Origin: Thalassiosira profunda
Lineage: Eukaryota; Bacillariophyta; Thalassiosirophyceae; Thalassiosirales; Thalassiosiraceae
Assembly: GCA_036939355.1 (NCBI GenBank)
Contig: JALLAP010000141.1
Location: 1 to 19,080, forward strand
DNA length: 19,080 nucleotides
Direction: 5' to 3'
Below are positions 9,991 to 17,780 of the stretch, one piece after another. Below the pieces are notes generated by a model. It had not been told where the DNA came from. It did no database searches and saw only the letters and a list, made by a program, of their open reading frames with translations. How positions within the stretch are numbered: the first letter of the stretch is position 1; each line of letters begins with the position of its first letter. Made by a program: the position numbers and the translations under genes.

Positions 9991-10349
9991 GGCGGTCCGC
10001 GCGGCCGAACGAGGGGGCTATGGGCTACCTATGGGGAAGCCGCGCCTCAAGTTGTGTTGGTGCGTGTGCACCGCCTGCCTTCTTGCGCTTGCTTTTTGCA
10101 ACGACGCATTTTTGGCGGGAGAGGTCAAACCCGCGCCATAAATTCTACGTGCAATTGTGCGTGGGAACTCGTATTGAAAGGTTCTTCGCTGGAGAACGAA
10201 AATTCTCGGATCGCCTTGCCCCTCCGTCGCTCCTCGCGAGCCAATGCCATTGAGCGGAGCGAGCAATGCTGAACCAACAGCGTACAAAGCAATGGTGGCT
10301 GTGTGCGGTGAAGGCTCTGCGTGCTCGAGGGAGGGCAAGAGCCGGTGCT
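9991..10349. repeat. Noncoding module R1a (first copy)
   Basis: Begins GGCGGTCCGCGCGGCCGA and ends near CTCGAGGGAGGGCAAGAGCC. Landmarks shared in order with R1b are GGGGAAGCCGCG, TTTTTGCAACGACGCATTTT, GGCGGGAGAG, AAACCCGCGCC, GGAACTCGTATTG, GGTTCTTCGCT, CTCGCGAGCCAATG and GAAGCAATGGCGGCTGTGTG (G to T at one base here). R1a is longer than R1b by an insertion of about 26 bases near 10205-10230. Indels between copies are not multiples of three, which argues against coding. Function unknown. Confidence 0.75.
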
Positions 10350-10406
10350 CCATTACACAAGATGTGTACAAACTGTTCCAGATAAATAAAAATGATAGTT
10401 GCCAAT

Positions 10407-10556
10407 GAACCATCGATAGGCCGCAGCGCATAGACTATCATATAGATATCTACTTATCACACGAGACGCTGTCGTTTGTTCCGGCTTGGTGCATCGTGCG
10501 TTCCTCGACAATGCGCCACGGTCTCCGGGTGGGCGAGGAGCAAGCGCCACACGCCC
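10407..10556 (-). pseudogene. Ankyrin 3'-end fragment with downstream flank (R2a)
   Basis: On the minus strand this encodes the last residues of an ankyrin family member, VWRLLLAHPETV followed by a tail ending THDAPSRNKRQRLV (stop at 10457), then flank resembling that downstream of ankyrin C (GAACCATCGATAGGCCGCAG). Homology to the family begins abruptly at the VWRLLL segment, right beside module R1b, so this is a broken-off 3' end rather than a gene. Confidence 0.75.
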
Positions 10557-10558
10557 AG

Positions 10559-10890
10559 GGCGGTCCGCGCGGCCGACAGGGGGCTATGGGGAAGCCGCGG
10601 CCGGCCATCTCGGTTTGTGTGCACCTTCTTGGGTGCGCTTGCGTGATTTTTTGCAACGACGCATTTTGTGGCGGGAGAGACCAAACCCGCGCCTTAAATC
10701 TACGTGAAAGTGTATGTAGGAACTCGTATTGGCAGGTTCTTCGCTCGAGAACGAAATTTCCACCTCGCGAGCCAATGCGATCAGAGGAGCGAGCAACGCG
10801 GAACCAACAGCAGAACGCACAGCTCCGACGAAGCAATGGCGGCTGTGTGCGGTGGAGGCTCTGCGTGCTCGAGGGAGGGCAAGAGCCGGC
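10559..10890. repeat. Noncoding module R1b (second copy)
   Basis: Second copy of R1 in the same orientation, starting at the same GGCGGTCCGCGCGGCCGA boundary and ending in CTCGAGGGAGGGCAAGAGCC. It abuts the ankyrin 3'-end fragment on its left. It lacks about 26 bases present in R1a and has about 12 extra bases near AACAGCAGAACGCACAGCTC. Confidence 0.75.
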
Positions 10891-11007
10891 GCGGTGCGCG
10901 TCCTTGCTGCTACATTGTTTCGACAGCTGCTAAGAGCTTTGCTAATGCTAAGGTTGCTTCATATTATGCAATAGCTATCACGATGGAGACATTGATTTAA
11001 CATTTAC

Positions 11008-11052
11008 CTAGGTAGTAATACCACAGTCGATATGAGGTTCAGCATCACTCAT
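11008..11052 (-). pseudogene. Truncated ankyrin start (14 codons) behind an orphan upstream region
   Basis: ATGAGTGAT at 11052 has the family start context and the TTGCAATTGA element just upstream, but the reading is MSDAEPHIDCGITT and then a stop. Resemblance to the family ends within a few codons of the start. It reads as a family 5' end cut away from its body. Confidence 0.65.
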
Positions 11053-11300
11053 GATGACTGATAATTGCAATTGATGGCGCTCGCAGCAGCAAGAGACGCG
11101 CGCAAAAGAGCTAGCGATGACCACGCCGGCAGGCCGCGGGCGGGGCGGTGCACCCCGGTGAGTTGAGTTGAAATGGTGCTGGAAGCGGTGCGGTGGAAGT
11201 GGAAGGTGCTGCACGCCGGGGCGCGGGGGCGCGTGAAAGATTTGGAGGTGAGATTTGCACTCCCTTGGTTTTGGTGCCGAGCAGAGAAAAGAGAGGATGG
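11053..11300 (-). promoter_or_regulatory. Orphan ankyrin-type upstream region
   Basis: Matches the upstream region of ankyrin C (12912 onward): GACTGATAA, TTGCAATTGATGGCGCTCGC at 11065-11084, AAGAGACG, AAAGAGCTA, CGGCAGGCC and GCGGTGCACCCCGG occur in the same order. Its outer half shares GTGGAAGTGGAAGGTGC and GTGAGATTTGCA with the upstream region of ankyrin A. It no longer faces a full-length gene. Confidence 0.65.
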
Positions 11301-11348
11301 AGCGAAGCAGTGCAATGTGATAGCGACAGCCGCTGTAAAAAGGATGTT

Positions 11349-11495
11349 GAACCATCGATACGCCGCAGAGCATAGACATCCTATCACACGAGACGCTGCC
11401 GTTTCACTTCACCCGGACGCTGCCGTTTGTTACGGCTTGGTGCATCGTGCGTTCCTCGACAAGTCTCCGGGTGGGCGAGAAGCAAGCGCCATGCC
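11349..11495 (-). repeat. Ankyrin C 3' flank and tail (R2b)
   Basis: Second copy of the segment at 10407-10556: GAACCATCGATACGCCGCAG, CACACGAGACGCTG, CGTTTGTTACGGCTTGGTGCATCGTGCGTTCCTCGACAA. It contains an extra 24-base duplication in which GACGCTGCCGTTT occurs twice (about 11391 and 11415). The copy forms the natural 3' end of ankyrin C. Confidence 0.7.
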
Positions 11496-12911
11496 ACATC
11501 CACATATTCCACGCTGTCGCGATCGACGCGATTGGACTCCCACAACAAATGAATGGGAAGCTTGCCATCCTCGTTTGGTTCCGAGACCGAAGGAACCTGT
11601 CGCTCCAAGAGGCATTACCACGCCGACATTCCCTCCGCGGCACGCGTAGTGGAGCGTGGAGTCTCTCTGCAAATCGATCGTGTGCAAATGGTTGTCCTGA
11701 AGCCCGAGCAGATATTGCACAATATCTGCTGTGCTGAATTCGCAGGCAATGTGCAACGGGTATGCAGCCGATTGGTTTCCGGCTTCTTGCAAGGCATCAC
11801 GATTCCCCGCAATCAGCAGTTTGACAGCACCGAGGGATGCCCCATTCCGTAGAGCACGATGCAGTGGCAGCCAGCCATCCTCATCTGCCGTCTGCATTGC
11901 CCCACGATCTTCTGCCAGGCGGGCGTAGGCGACTTGCGCTTCCAAGAATTCAATAGCTGCGTCACAATTTCTTCCTGGGTTTCTTGCAACTCTTCTTGCA
12001 ACATCAATTGGAATCCCAAACCCAGGTACCGTGATAGTGATGGCCTCAGGATACGCATCAAAGAGGAGACGCACCGAATCGAGGCACTTTGCACCACACG
12101 CAAAATGCAAGGGCAGGGCCTGTTGCGTGCCAATCTTTGACGCACAATCAGGATCCTTCGCCAGCAGATATTTGATTATGCCAGCTTTGTCTTGTCCGAA
12201 GGAGTGTGCAGCACAGTGGATTGGGAAGTCAACATCGTCATCGCTAGCATTGATGCTCTCAGGATGCCGCTCAAGAATGTACTTCACGGTCTCAACACCT
12301 CCCCCAAAGCACGCAAGATGGATCGGCAAATAACCTCTGCCTTGTACCCTCAGCGATTGTGGATAGGCATCGATTAACCTTTTGCAGAACGGGAAGGATT
12401 TGCCCGTATGGCTAGCGACATGAATTGGAAGGCGCCCTTCGCCGTCCACTAGGGTCGCTGAGAGAGGAGCCGCAGCGAGCAGCAGGTCCAGGATGGCCAA
12501 TGAGGCTGTCTCACTGTCGCTGCTGATTGCGCAGAGTAGATGCAGAGGTGTTTCCCCCATTGGCTGCCTGGCTGACTCTGGACATGAATCAAGAAGCACC
12601 CGGACAATCCTCGGATCGATGTTCTTGTTGTTGCAAGCATAATGAAGGGGCGTCATTCCATGTTCATCAATGGAGCGGGCCGCACCAGGGAAAGCGCTTA
12701 GAAGGCACTCGATCATCCCCAACGTCACGCGCTCGTTTCCACATGCCCGGATGAAGAAGTTCGAGCGTCGCACGGCATCTGGCGGGATGCCCTCAATTCT
12801 CTCTCGCAGCCCCTCCAGCGTGAGCTCGTCGCTGTTGAGGTGGGCGTTGCAATAGCTTTCCAACTCCCGGACGCGGCTCTCGACGTTCGGCTGCCCGCCC
12901 TGCTCACTCAT
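11384..12911 (-). CDS. Ankyrin-repeat protein C, frameshifted near its 3' end
   Basis: The start at 12911 (MSEQGGQPNVESRVRELESYC) is set by alignment with the other members and lies behind the TTGCAATTGA element at 12929-12938. The frame is also open upstream to 13295, but that part is promoter. About 430 residues read without a break: N-terminal RVRELESYC, linker LTLEGLRERIEGIPPDAVRR, then modules including LPIHLAC, FPIHCAA, LPLHFAC, YPLHIAC and STLHYAC. Near 11616 two bases are missing compared with ankyrin B (GTGGTAATGCC against GTTGTGAAATAC). The expected last part, PSVSEPNEDGKLPIHLLWES through WRLLLAHPET, continues in another frame to the stop at 11384; the unshifted frame stops at 11430 after an unrelated tail. 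Probably an interaction protein or a young pseudogene. Confidence 0.82.
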
Positions 12912-13226
12912 AATGACTGATAACTGTGTTGCAATTGATGGCGCTCGCAAGAGACGTGCGCACAAAGAGCTAACGAGACCACGTCGGCAGGCCAGGGCGG
13001 GGCGAGGGCGGTGCACCCCGGGTGCAGGTCGGAAGATGCACGCGTGAAAAAGTGAAAGAAGATTTGGGAGGTGGGAGTCCACGAGAGCACAAAGGACCAA
13101 AAGCAGAAGCAGGCCAGGCGGCAAGGAGGAGCCAGTGGGGCCCATCAAGCGGAACCGCCCAACGAAGAAGCAATGGCGGCCGCCCCGCGGCGATAGCAGT
13201 CCTCCGGAAGGGCGGGCGGCGGACCG
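12912..13226. promoter_or_regulatory. Divergent upstream region (ankyrin C / glycosyltransferase)
   Basis: 315 bp between ankyrin C (minus, 12911) and the glycosyltransferase start (plus, 13227). The left half carries the family TTGCAATTGATGGCGCTCGC block and GCGGTGCACCCCGG (about 13010-13023), shared with 11053-11300. The right half contains GAAGCAATGGCGGCCGC (about 13167), also recognisable near 1547 upstream of ankyrin A (GAAGCAACGGCGGCCGC). An ATG at about 13173 opens only seven codons. Confidence 0.55.
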
Positions 13227-14422
13227 ATGGTCGGTGAGTTGGCGCCAGCTGCGGCATCCGTCTAAATGTGGCTCTTCTCGTGCACCACCGCTCACTTTTC
13301 ATTTCTGGTGCACCAAAACAACAAACAGTCATCGCGGGCCTGCGCGACGCCGCCCGGGCGGCCGCGGCGCGGAAGTCCCTCCTCCTCCAGTGCTACTCCA
13401 AATATTGGGGGCTGCCATTGGGCCTCCTGTTCGGCGCCTTTCTCTGCGTGCAGCGCGCCAACCTCCCCTTCAAAGTCAGTGTGGGCTGCGAGCCAACGCC
13501 CAAACCCACGCCCATGCCGACACCTCCGCCCGTGGAGACGCTGACGCCCGATCACTTTACGGAAGAGGACCGCGACGGCCAGGTGTTGTGCTGCATCGCC
13601 CTCGACGAGGCCCCCTACATCGACGAGTGGGCCGATTATCATATCGGCCTCGGCTTCACCAAAATTATTCTGTTCGACAATTCCCCCGAAAACGAGCTGA
13701 AGCGGTGGGGCGACAAGCGGCCGCAGACGACGGTCCTGCATTATCCCGGCATCAATCGGCAGGACGGGGCGTACTTGGAGTGCGCCAAGGGCAGTTGGAA
13801 GCACGGCCAGATGAAGTGGGCGGCGTTTTGGGACGTCGACGAATTCCTCGTGCTGAAAAAGCACGACACTGTGCAACAATTGCTCGAGGAGCACCTGTCG
13901 AGCGGGGCCCTGTCGCTCAACTGGCAGGTCTTCGGGACGTCCGGCAAATTGCTCTACGAGCCTTTGCCCGTCACGAAGCGGTTCGTGTACCGCGAGGAGG
14001 AGCGGAATCAGCACGTCAAGAGCATTGTCAGATTGCGGGACATGGACCTGACCGAGGGACCGAACCCGCACTACCCCAAAAAACTGTCGAGCGGGAATCA
14101 GCACAACACGGACGGGTACGCGTTCGAGGGACCTTATCACGATGGACCGACGGACGTGGCCGTCATCCATCACTACATGACCAAATCGTACCAGGAGTAC
14201 GCGAGGAAGCGGATGCGGGGACGGGCCGACACGGAAGATTGGAACGCGGAGAATGCCGGCGAGGAGTACAAGGCGATGGTGCAATCGGCGCGGGACGAGT
14301 TTCGAAAGGCCATAATGGAGGGGGAGGGGGAGCCGGGCGGGGTGTTCGACGATGCGGCGTGGCGGACGCTGAAGCGGGTGGCGCCGAAGTACGAGCACCT
14401 CGACGCCTTCGATCAGCAATAG
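13227..14422 (+). CDS. GT92/DUF23-like glycosyltransferase, type II membrane protein
   Basis: Proposed exons are 13227..13233 and 13329..14422, giving 366 residues. The long frame has no ATG before the catalytic part: its open stretch starts after a stop at 13235-13237. ATG-GTC-G|GTGAGT at 13227 and the acceptor ACAAACAG at 13328 join in frame to give MVVIAGLRDAARA, which supplies the missing start. Residues about 28-45 (YWGLPLGLLFGAFLCVQ) are one membrane anchor, followed by a short Pro-Thr stalk (PTPKPTPMPTPPP). The catalytic domain shows CIALDEAPYIDEWADYHIGLG, ILFDNSPENEL, FWDVDEFLVL (a DxD-type metal and sugar-nucleotide site, Asp171 and Asp173) and a C-terminal HHYMTKSYQEYARKRMRGR, as in GT92/DUF23-like enzymes. 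It probably elongates a glycan in the Golgi lumen; donor and acceptor are unknown. It converges on the sulfotransferase gene. Confidence 0.85.
13234..13328 (+). other. Predicted glycosyltransferase intron (95 bp) after a 7-base coding start
   Basis: Donor GTGAGT and acceptor AAACAG, with the length and donor of the other introns in this window. It is needed because the catalytic frame otherwise has no ATG start. It contains two GTGCAC palindromes. Confidence 0.72.
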
Positions 14423-14514
14423 TTTCTCAGCTTTATCCTCTTGTCCTATTTTTGCAATGATCTGTGAATGTTGTTCTGATAGCTTTGCATTCTCGAGGGA
14501 TGGACACATGCACG
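14423..14514. other. Convergent 3' flanks of glycosyltransferase and sulfotransferase
   Basis: 92 bp between the two stop codons. No AATAAA is visible on either strand, so the two 3' ends probably overlap. Confidence 0.6.
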
Positions 14515-15747
14515 TCATCGGCCCTCCCCTCCCTCCACCGCACCGCCCGTCGCCTCCCCGAGCCTGAGGAAGAAATCGCAATCGGCCCCCATCAACCGTC
14601 TGGCATGCTCGTGCAATTCCACGTCCAGCGCATTCCACCGTTCGTACTGCGCCCGCGAGTGGTTCCCCTCCAATGTCACTTGGGCGCCCTGCTTGGCGTT
14701 CAAATGCTGGATCTCCCCCAGTCCCATTTGCCGCAGGATGGCCTTCTCGCAGGTGGCATTGCGGGACAATTCCATTATGAAGTCGAAGCGGGAGAGGGCG
14801 TCTTGGGCCAATTCCAGGTGCTCGCGGTTAGGTGTCACCGCCAGCCGATGTCCGTGCGGGGTCGATCCGACGGACAGCGCCCACGTGACGTAATTGTTCC
14901 GGACCAATGCCAATCTTTTTGTTGTGTCGGTTGCCGAGCGGTTCAGGGCCGCCTGGAAGGTCATCAGGTGCTTCTCGTTGCTCCGCGCGCGGTCGACGGG
15001 ATCCCTTAGCAATACCGAGTACGGCCTTTGTTGTAGACACAGCGGATGGTCGAGGTAATTTTCGTCCATGACGAAGGCGGGCAGCTCCCGATCCATCGCC
15101 TCGCAAATGCCGGCCGTCCCGTTGCCCTCCCTCTCGCTCTCGCCACTGATTGTATTGTTGTTTATGGCGGTGTTGTTTCGATCCGCCGTCCACCCCCGCC
15201 GATCCCCCTCCGCAAACCGCGCGTCCGCCCACAAGGGCATAAAGTGCCGTCCCTCCCAGCAATTGTTCGGGCCCGTCTCCATGTCCGCCTTCTTGGCGAG
15301 GGCGCAGAGGGAGGTGCCCCCCGCCTTGGGAATGTGGAGGGAGAGGTGCCGGTGGACGGTTCGGAGGCGGAGGCGGGCATAATGAAGGAAGTGGGGGAGG
15401 TGGGCTTGGTAGCAGGCGGGATGGTCGAGGGCCAAGTGGCGGCGGAGGCGGTTGATCGTTCCGGGATCGGGGGCGGGGGAGGTCAATGGGCGGGCGAGGC
15501 AGTGGCAATCGCAGCCCGTTGGGGTGGTTGCGTTGTTGGCGCGGAGGTGCACGGGCCGCGCCCCGGGGCTGGCATTTTTGCGCAGGATCGTTCCGAGCGA
15601 TCCTATTCCGCCCAGGGCGATGATTAAGTAGAGGAAGCCCTGCAGCTGCGTCGCCCGGGCTCGTTGGTGCTGGCGGGGCGAGCTCGGCGTCCTCTCTGGC
15701 ATTGCGCCGTCCGCGGGCGCGTGCCCGTTGCCATTATTTGTTGTCAT
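14515..15747 (-). CDS. PAPS-dependent carbohydrate sulfotransferase-like protein, type II membrane
   Basis: 410 residues from the ATG at 15747 (MTTNNGNGHAPADG). The same frame is open upstream to 16428 but there it runs antisense through the ankyrin E region, so I take the first ATG before the membrane anchor. Residues about 37-54 (GFLYLIIALGGIGSLGTIL) form one membrane segment, a type II Golgi layout. The 5'-phosphosulfate-binding loop is LHIPKAGGTSL (about 137-147), the 3'-phosphate-binding motif VLLRDPVDRARSNE (about 245-258). This pair is characteristic of the Golgi sulfotransferase families that act on glycans. There are several N-glycosylation sequons (NNTA, NNNT, NGTA, NRSA, NATC, NHSR). 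It transfers sulfate from PAPS, substrate unknown; the neighbouring glycosyltransferase suggests a secreted sulfated polysaccharide. A single exon. Confidence 0.87.
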   Translation of the reverse strand: MTTNNGNGHAPADGAMPERTPSSPRQHQRARATQLQGFLYLIIALGGIGSLGTILRKNASPGARPVHLRANNATTPTGCDCHCLARPLTSPAPDPGTINRLRRHLALDHPACYQAHLPHFLHYARLRLRTVHRHLSLHIPKAGGTSLCALAKKADMETGPNNCWEGRHFMPLWADARFAEGDRRGWTADRNNTAINNNTISGESEREGNGTAGICEAMDRELPAFVMDENYLDHPLCLQQRPYSVLLRDPVDRARSNEKHLMTFQAALNRSATDTTKRLALVRNNYVTWALSVGSTPHGHRLAVTPNREHLELAQDALSRFDFIMELSRNATCEKAILRQMGLGEIQHLNAKQGAQVTLEGNHSRAQYERWNALDVELHEHARRLMGADCDFFLRLGEATGGAVEGGEGR

Positions 15748-15935
15748 TGAAGCGAGGCCATTATTTTTGGCGCCTCCCGGCCCTATTCGAGGCCCGCGAC
15801 CTCGTCGTGGCCGGCCGGGAGTGGGAGGACGGCCGCTTATGGGTGGCAGCCAGCGGCTTTGGCGTTTGGGCGGCGGGCGGGAAATAAAGGCGTGTTTTTC
15901 ACGCGTGACGACAAACTGGAGCACACCACCCCACG

Positions 15936-16170
15936 CACCTGATTGAACCATGAAGCTCCGTCTCCTCCGCCGCGGATAGAGACGATATTCCCGCCGTCCG
16001 ACGACGCCGACACGCACGCCGGCCACGCCTAGAGGTGGGCGATTTTGCGACGCCATCGCCGTGGCGTTGCCAGGGAGGTGCAAACGGCCCTCCCCGCGCC
16101 GAGGTGACACATCACGTGAGTACGTGCACCAACGACCCCGGCGCTCAATTGCAATTCTATCACAACTAAG
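15936..16170 (+). promoter_or_regulatory. Upstream cassette of ankyrin E
   Basis: About 235 bp closely matching 17781-18000 before ankyrin F. Parts in order: a 9-codon ORF (15950-15979), GCCGACACGCACGCCGGCCA, GGGCGATTTTGC, GGTGCAAAC, GAGGTGACACATCACGTG (CACGTG at 16113-16118), GTGCACCAA, GGCGCTCAATTGCAATTCTA (about 16140-16159), and ACTAAG just before the start codon. The GCTCAATTGCAATTCT part resembles the initiator described in oomycete promoters (GCTCATTYYNCAWTTT). Confidence 0.65.
15950..15979 (+). CDS. Possible 9-codon upstream ORF (MKLRLLRRG) in the ankyrin E cassette
   Basis: ATG to TAG, nine codons, preceded by GAACC. The equivalent ORF before ankyrin F encodes MTLRLLRRG. Between the two copies one codon change alters the residue (Lys/Thr) and two are silent (CGT/CGC, GGA/GGT); start and stop are kept. 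If transcribed, it would be an upstream ORF able to dampen translation. Whether the transcript starts this far upstream is unknown; the initiator-like element lies downstream of it. Confidence 0.3.
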   Translation: MKLRLLRRG

Positions 16171-17606
16171 ATGAGCGGGCGTGGAGGGCATCCGGACATC
16201 GCGCGCCGCGTCGAAGAGCTGGGAAATTATTGCTATTATGACGAGCTCTCCCTGGCGGGGGTGCGAGAGCGAGTTCGAGGCATCCCGCCCGACGCCGTTC
16301 GAGGTTCGAGCTTCTTTCACTGGGCATGCCGAAACGCTAGAGTGACGTTGGAGATCGTCCAGTGCCTTCTCGATGCGTTCCCTGATGCGGCCCGATCGGT
16401 TGATGGAGATGGTCTGGTGCCCCTTCATTGGGCTTGCAACAAGAGGAATATGGATCCGGGGATAGTTCGGTTGCTTCTCGATTCAGGGCCCGAGTCGGTC
16501 AATCATCGAAACAGCGATGGAGAACTACCTCTGCATTTTCTTTGCGCGAGCAATAGCGTGGATGAGACAGCTTTATTTGCAGTTTTGGACCTGCTGCTCG
16601 CTGCGGCTCCTCGTTCAGCGACAACAGCGGACGTCGTCCATGGGGAACTACCCATTCATGGTGCTTGCCGGAGGGGTAAGCCCCGTTCATTCTGCAAGAG
16701 ACTCATCGATGCCCACCCACAATCACTGAGGGTTCAAACCAGTGCCGGTGATTTGCCAATCCACATCGCATGTTATTGGGGAAACAACATTGATACTGTG
16801 AGGTTAATTGCTGACCTTTATCCGGATAGTGTTAATGTGGGGGACAGTGATGGCGACCTCCCAATCCACCTCGCGGCATACTCCGACGGACAAGGCAAAG
16901 TTGACATCATCCGGTATCTACTGGCGAAGGATCCTGATTGCGCGTCGAAAACTGGAGATAGCGAGTTCCTGCCCTTGCATTTGGCGTGTGACACAGGCTG
17001 CCTCGATTCGGTGTGTACCCTTTTTGATGCATATCCGGAGGCCATCAATATCGAGGACGAGGATGGGAGAACCCCACTTGATATTGCAACACGGTCAAAG
17101 GTGCATGCATTCCTGGAAGAGCAACTGGCTTACGCCCGCCAGGCTGAAGATACGACGGCAATGACTACACCGGATGAAAATGGGTGGCTCCCGCTCCATC
17201 ACGCGCTGCGGGACAATGCTTCGTTGGGCGCCACCAAAAGCTCATTGCAGGGAATCCCGCTGCCATGCACGTATCTGACAAACAATCAGCATTCCCGTTG
17301 CACATTGCATGCGAATTCAGCTCGGTCGGAGTTGTGCAGCATCTGCTCGTGCTTTCGGACGCTCATTTGCACACGGTCGATTTACGGAAGGACTCCACGC
17401 TCCACTACGCGTGCCGCGGAGGAAATGTCAGTGTTGTGAAGTACTTGCTGGAGAGAAGCGTTCCGTCGGTGTCGGAGCCGAACAGCGACGGCAAGCTTCC
17501 CATTCATTTGCTGTGGGAATCCGACCGGGTCGACCGCGACAGCTTGGAATATGTCGACGCGGTATGGCGTCTACTCCTCGCCCATCCGGAGATATTTGCA
17601 ATCTAA
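16171..17606 (+). CDS. Ankyrin-repeat protein E, frameshifted at about three quarters
   Basis: The start ATGAGCGGG follows the conserved cassette (CACAACTAAG-ATGAGC). About 356 codons read cleanly: N-terminal RRVEELGNYC, linker LSLAGVRERVRGIPPDAVRG, and modules including VPLHWAC, LPLHFLC, LPIHGAC, LPIHIAC, LPIHLAA, LPLHLAC and LPLHHAL. Between about 17234 and 17246 (CCACCAAAAGCTCATT) one base is missing compared with ankyrin C. The expected continuation (KLIAGNPAAMHVSDKQS, FPLHIAC, STLHYAC, LPIHLLWES, WRLLLAHPEIFAI) is open in the next frame to a stop at 17604-17606. The unshifted frame ends at 17439 with an unrelated tail. A full-length product would be about 478 residues. Same scaffold-type role as ankyrin B if functional; otherwise a recent pseudogene. 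Confidence 0.82.
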
Positions 17607-17610
17607 TAAA
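17605..17610 (+). terminator. AATAAA overlapping the ankyrin E stop codon
   Basis: The stop TAA at 17604-17606 shares bases with AATAAA at 17605-17610. If used as a poly(A) signal the 3' UTR would be only a few tens of bases. It could also be chance. Confidence 0.35.
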
Positions 17611-17780
17611 GGGGGACCACCTAACATGCGCAATTGCTCTATGGTTTGCTTGGACAAAGGGGCCTTCGTTTATTTGAGCCTCCTCTTTGCTGTTTGCCCT
17701 TTTCGCTTGCTCTTGCTTGCTGGCGCCCCAACCCGTTCACGTCACGCCAGTTTCGCCCGCCCTCCCAACTCCACCAACCT
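17611..17780 (+). other. Spacer between ankyrin E and the ankyrin F cassette
   Basis: 170 bp with pyrimidine-rich stretches (TTTGCTGTTTGCCCTTTTCG and following) and no recognisable gene. It does not resemble the sequence before ankyrin E. Confidence 0.55.

Noticed and set aside
10109..10137. E2F-like site (TTTTTGGCGGGAGA) in R1a
   Set aside because: R1b has TTTTGTGGCGGGAGA, which spoils the consensus; a GCGGGA core alone is too common in GC-rich DNA.
10018..10836. Minus-strand open frames over R1a and R1b that look similar as proteins
   Set aside because: The similarity follows from DNA identity; indels between the copies shift the frame, and the frames run into unrelated flanks.
12912..13295. 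N-terminal extension of ankyrin C to 13295, with a Leu-rich stretch that mimics a signal peptide
   Set aside because: Family members all start at MS[E/D/G]; the extension covers the conserved noncoding upstream block and overlaps the glycosyltransferase 5' end.
13268..13328. A GTG start for the glycosyltransferase at 13268
   Set aside because: Non-ATG initiation is unlikely for a nuclear gene, and the splice from 13233 to 13329 gives an ATG start in frame.
13292..14638. Minus-strand open frame of about 448 codons across the glycosyltransferase
   Set aside because: Antisense shadow of a gene with clear catalytic motifs on the plus strand.
15890..15904. Short hairpin GCGTG-TTTTT-CACGC
   Set aside because: A five-base stem is expected by chance in 19 kb, and it has no counterpart in the ankyrin F cassette.
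15748..16428. Extension of the sulfotransferase frame upstream to 16428
   Set aside because: It runs antisense through the ankyrin E start and its upstream cassette; the ATG at 15747 gives a normal type II membrane protein.
17230..17250. Programmed ribosomal frameshift at the AAAA run in ankyrin E
   Set aside because: There is no clear slippery heptamer with a downstream structure, and the other three shifts occur at unrelated sequences; a simple indel explains it better.
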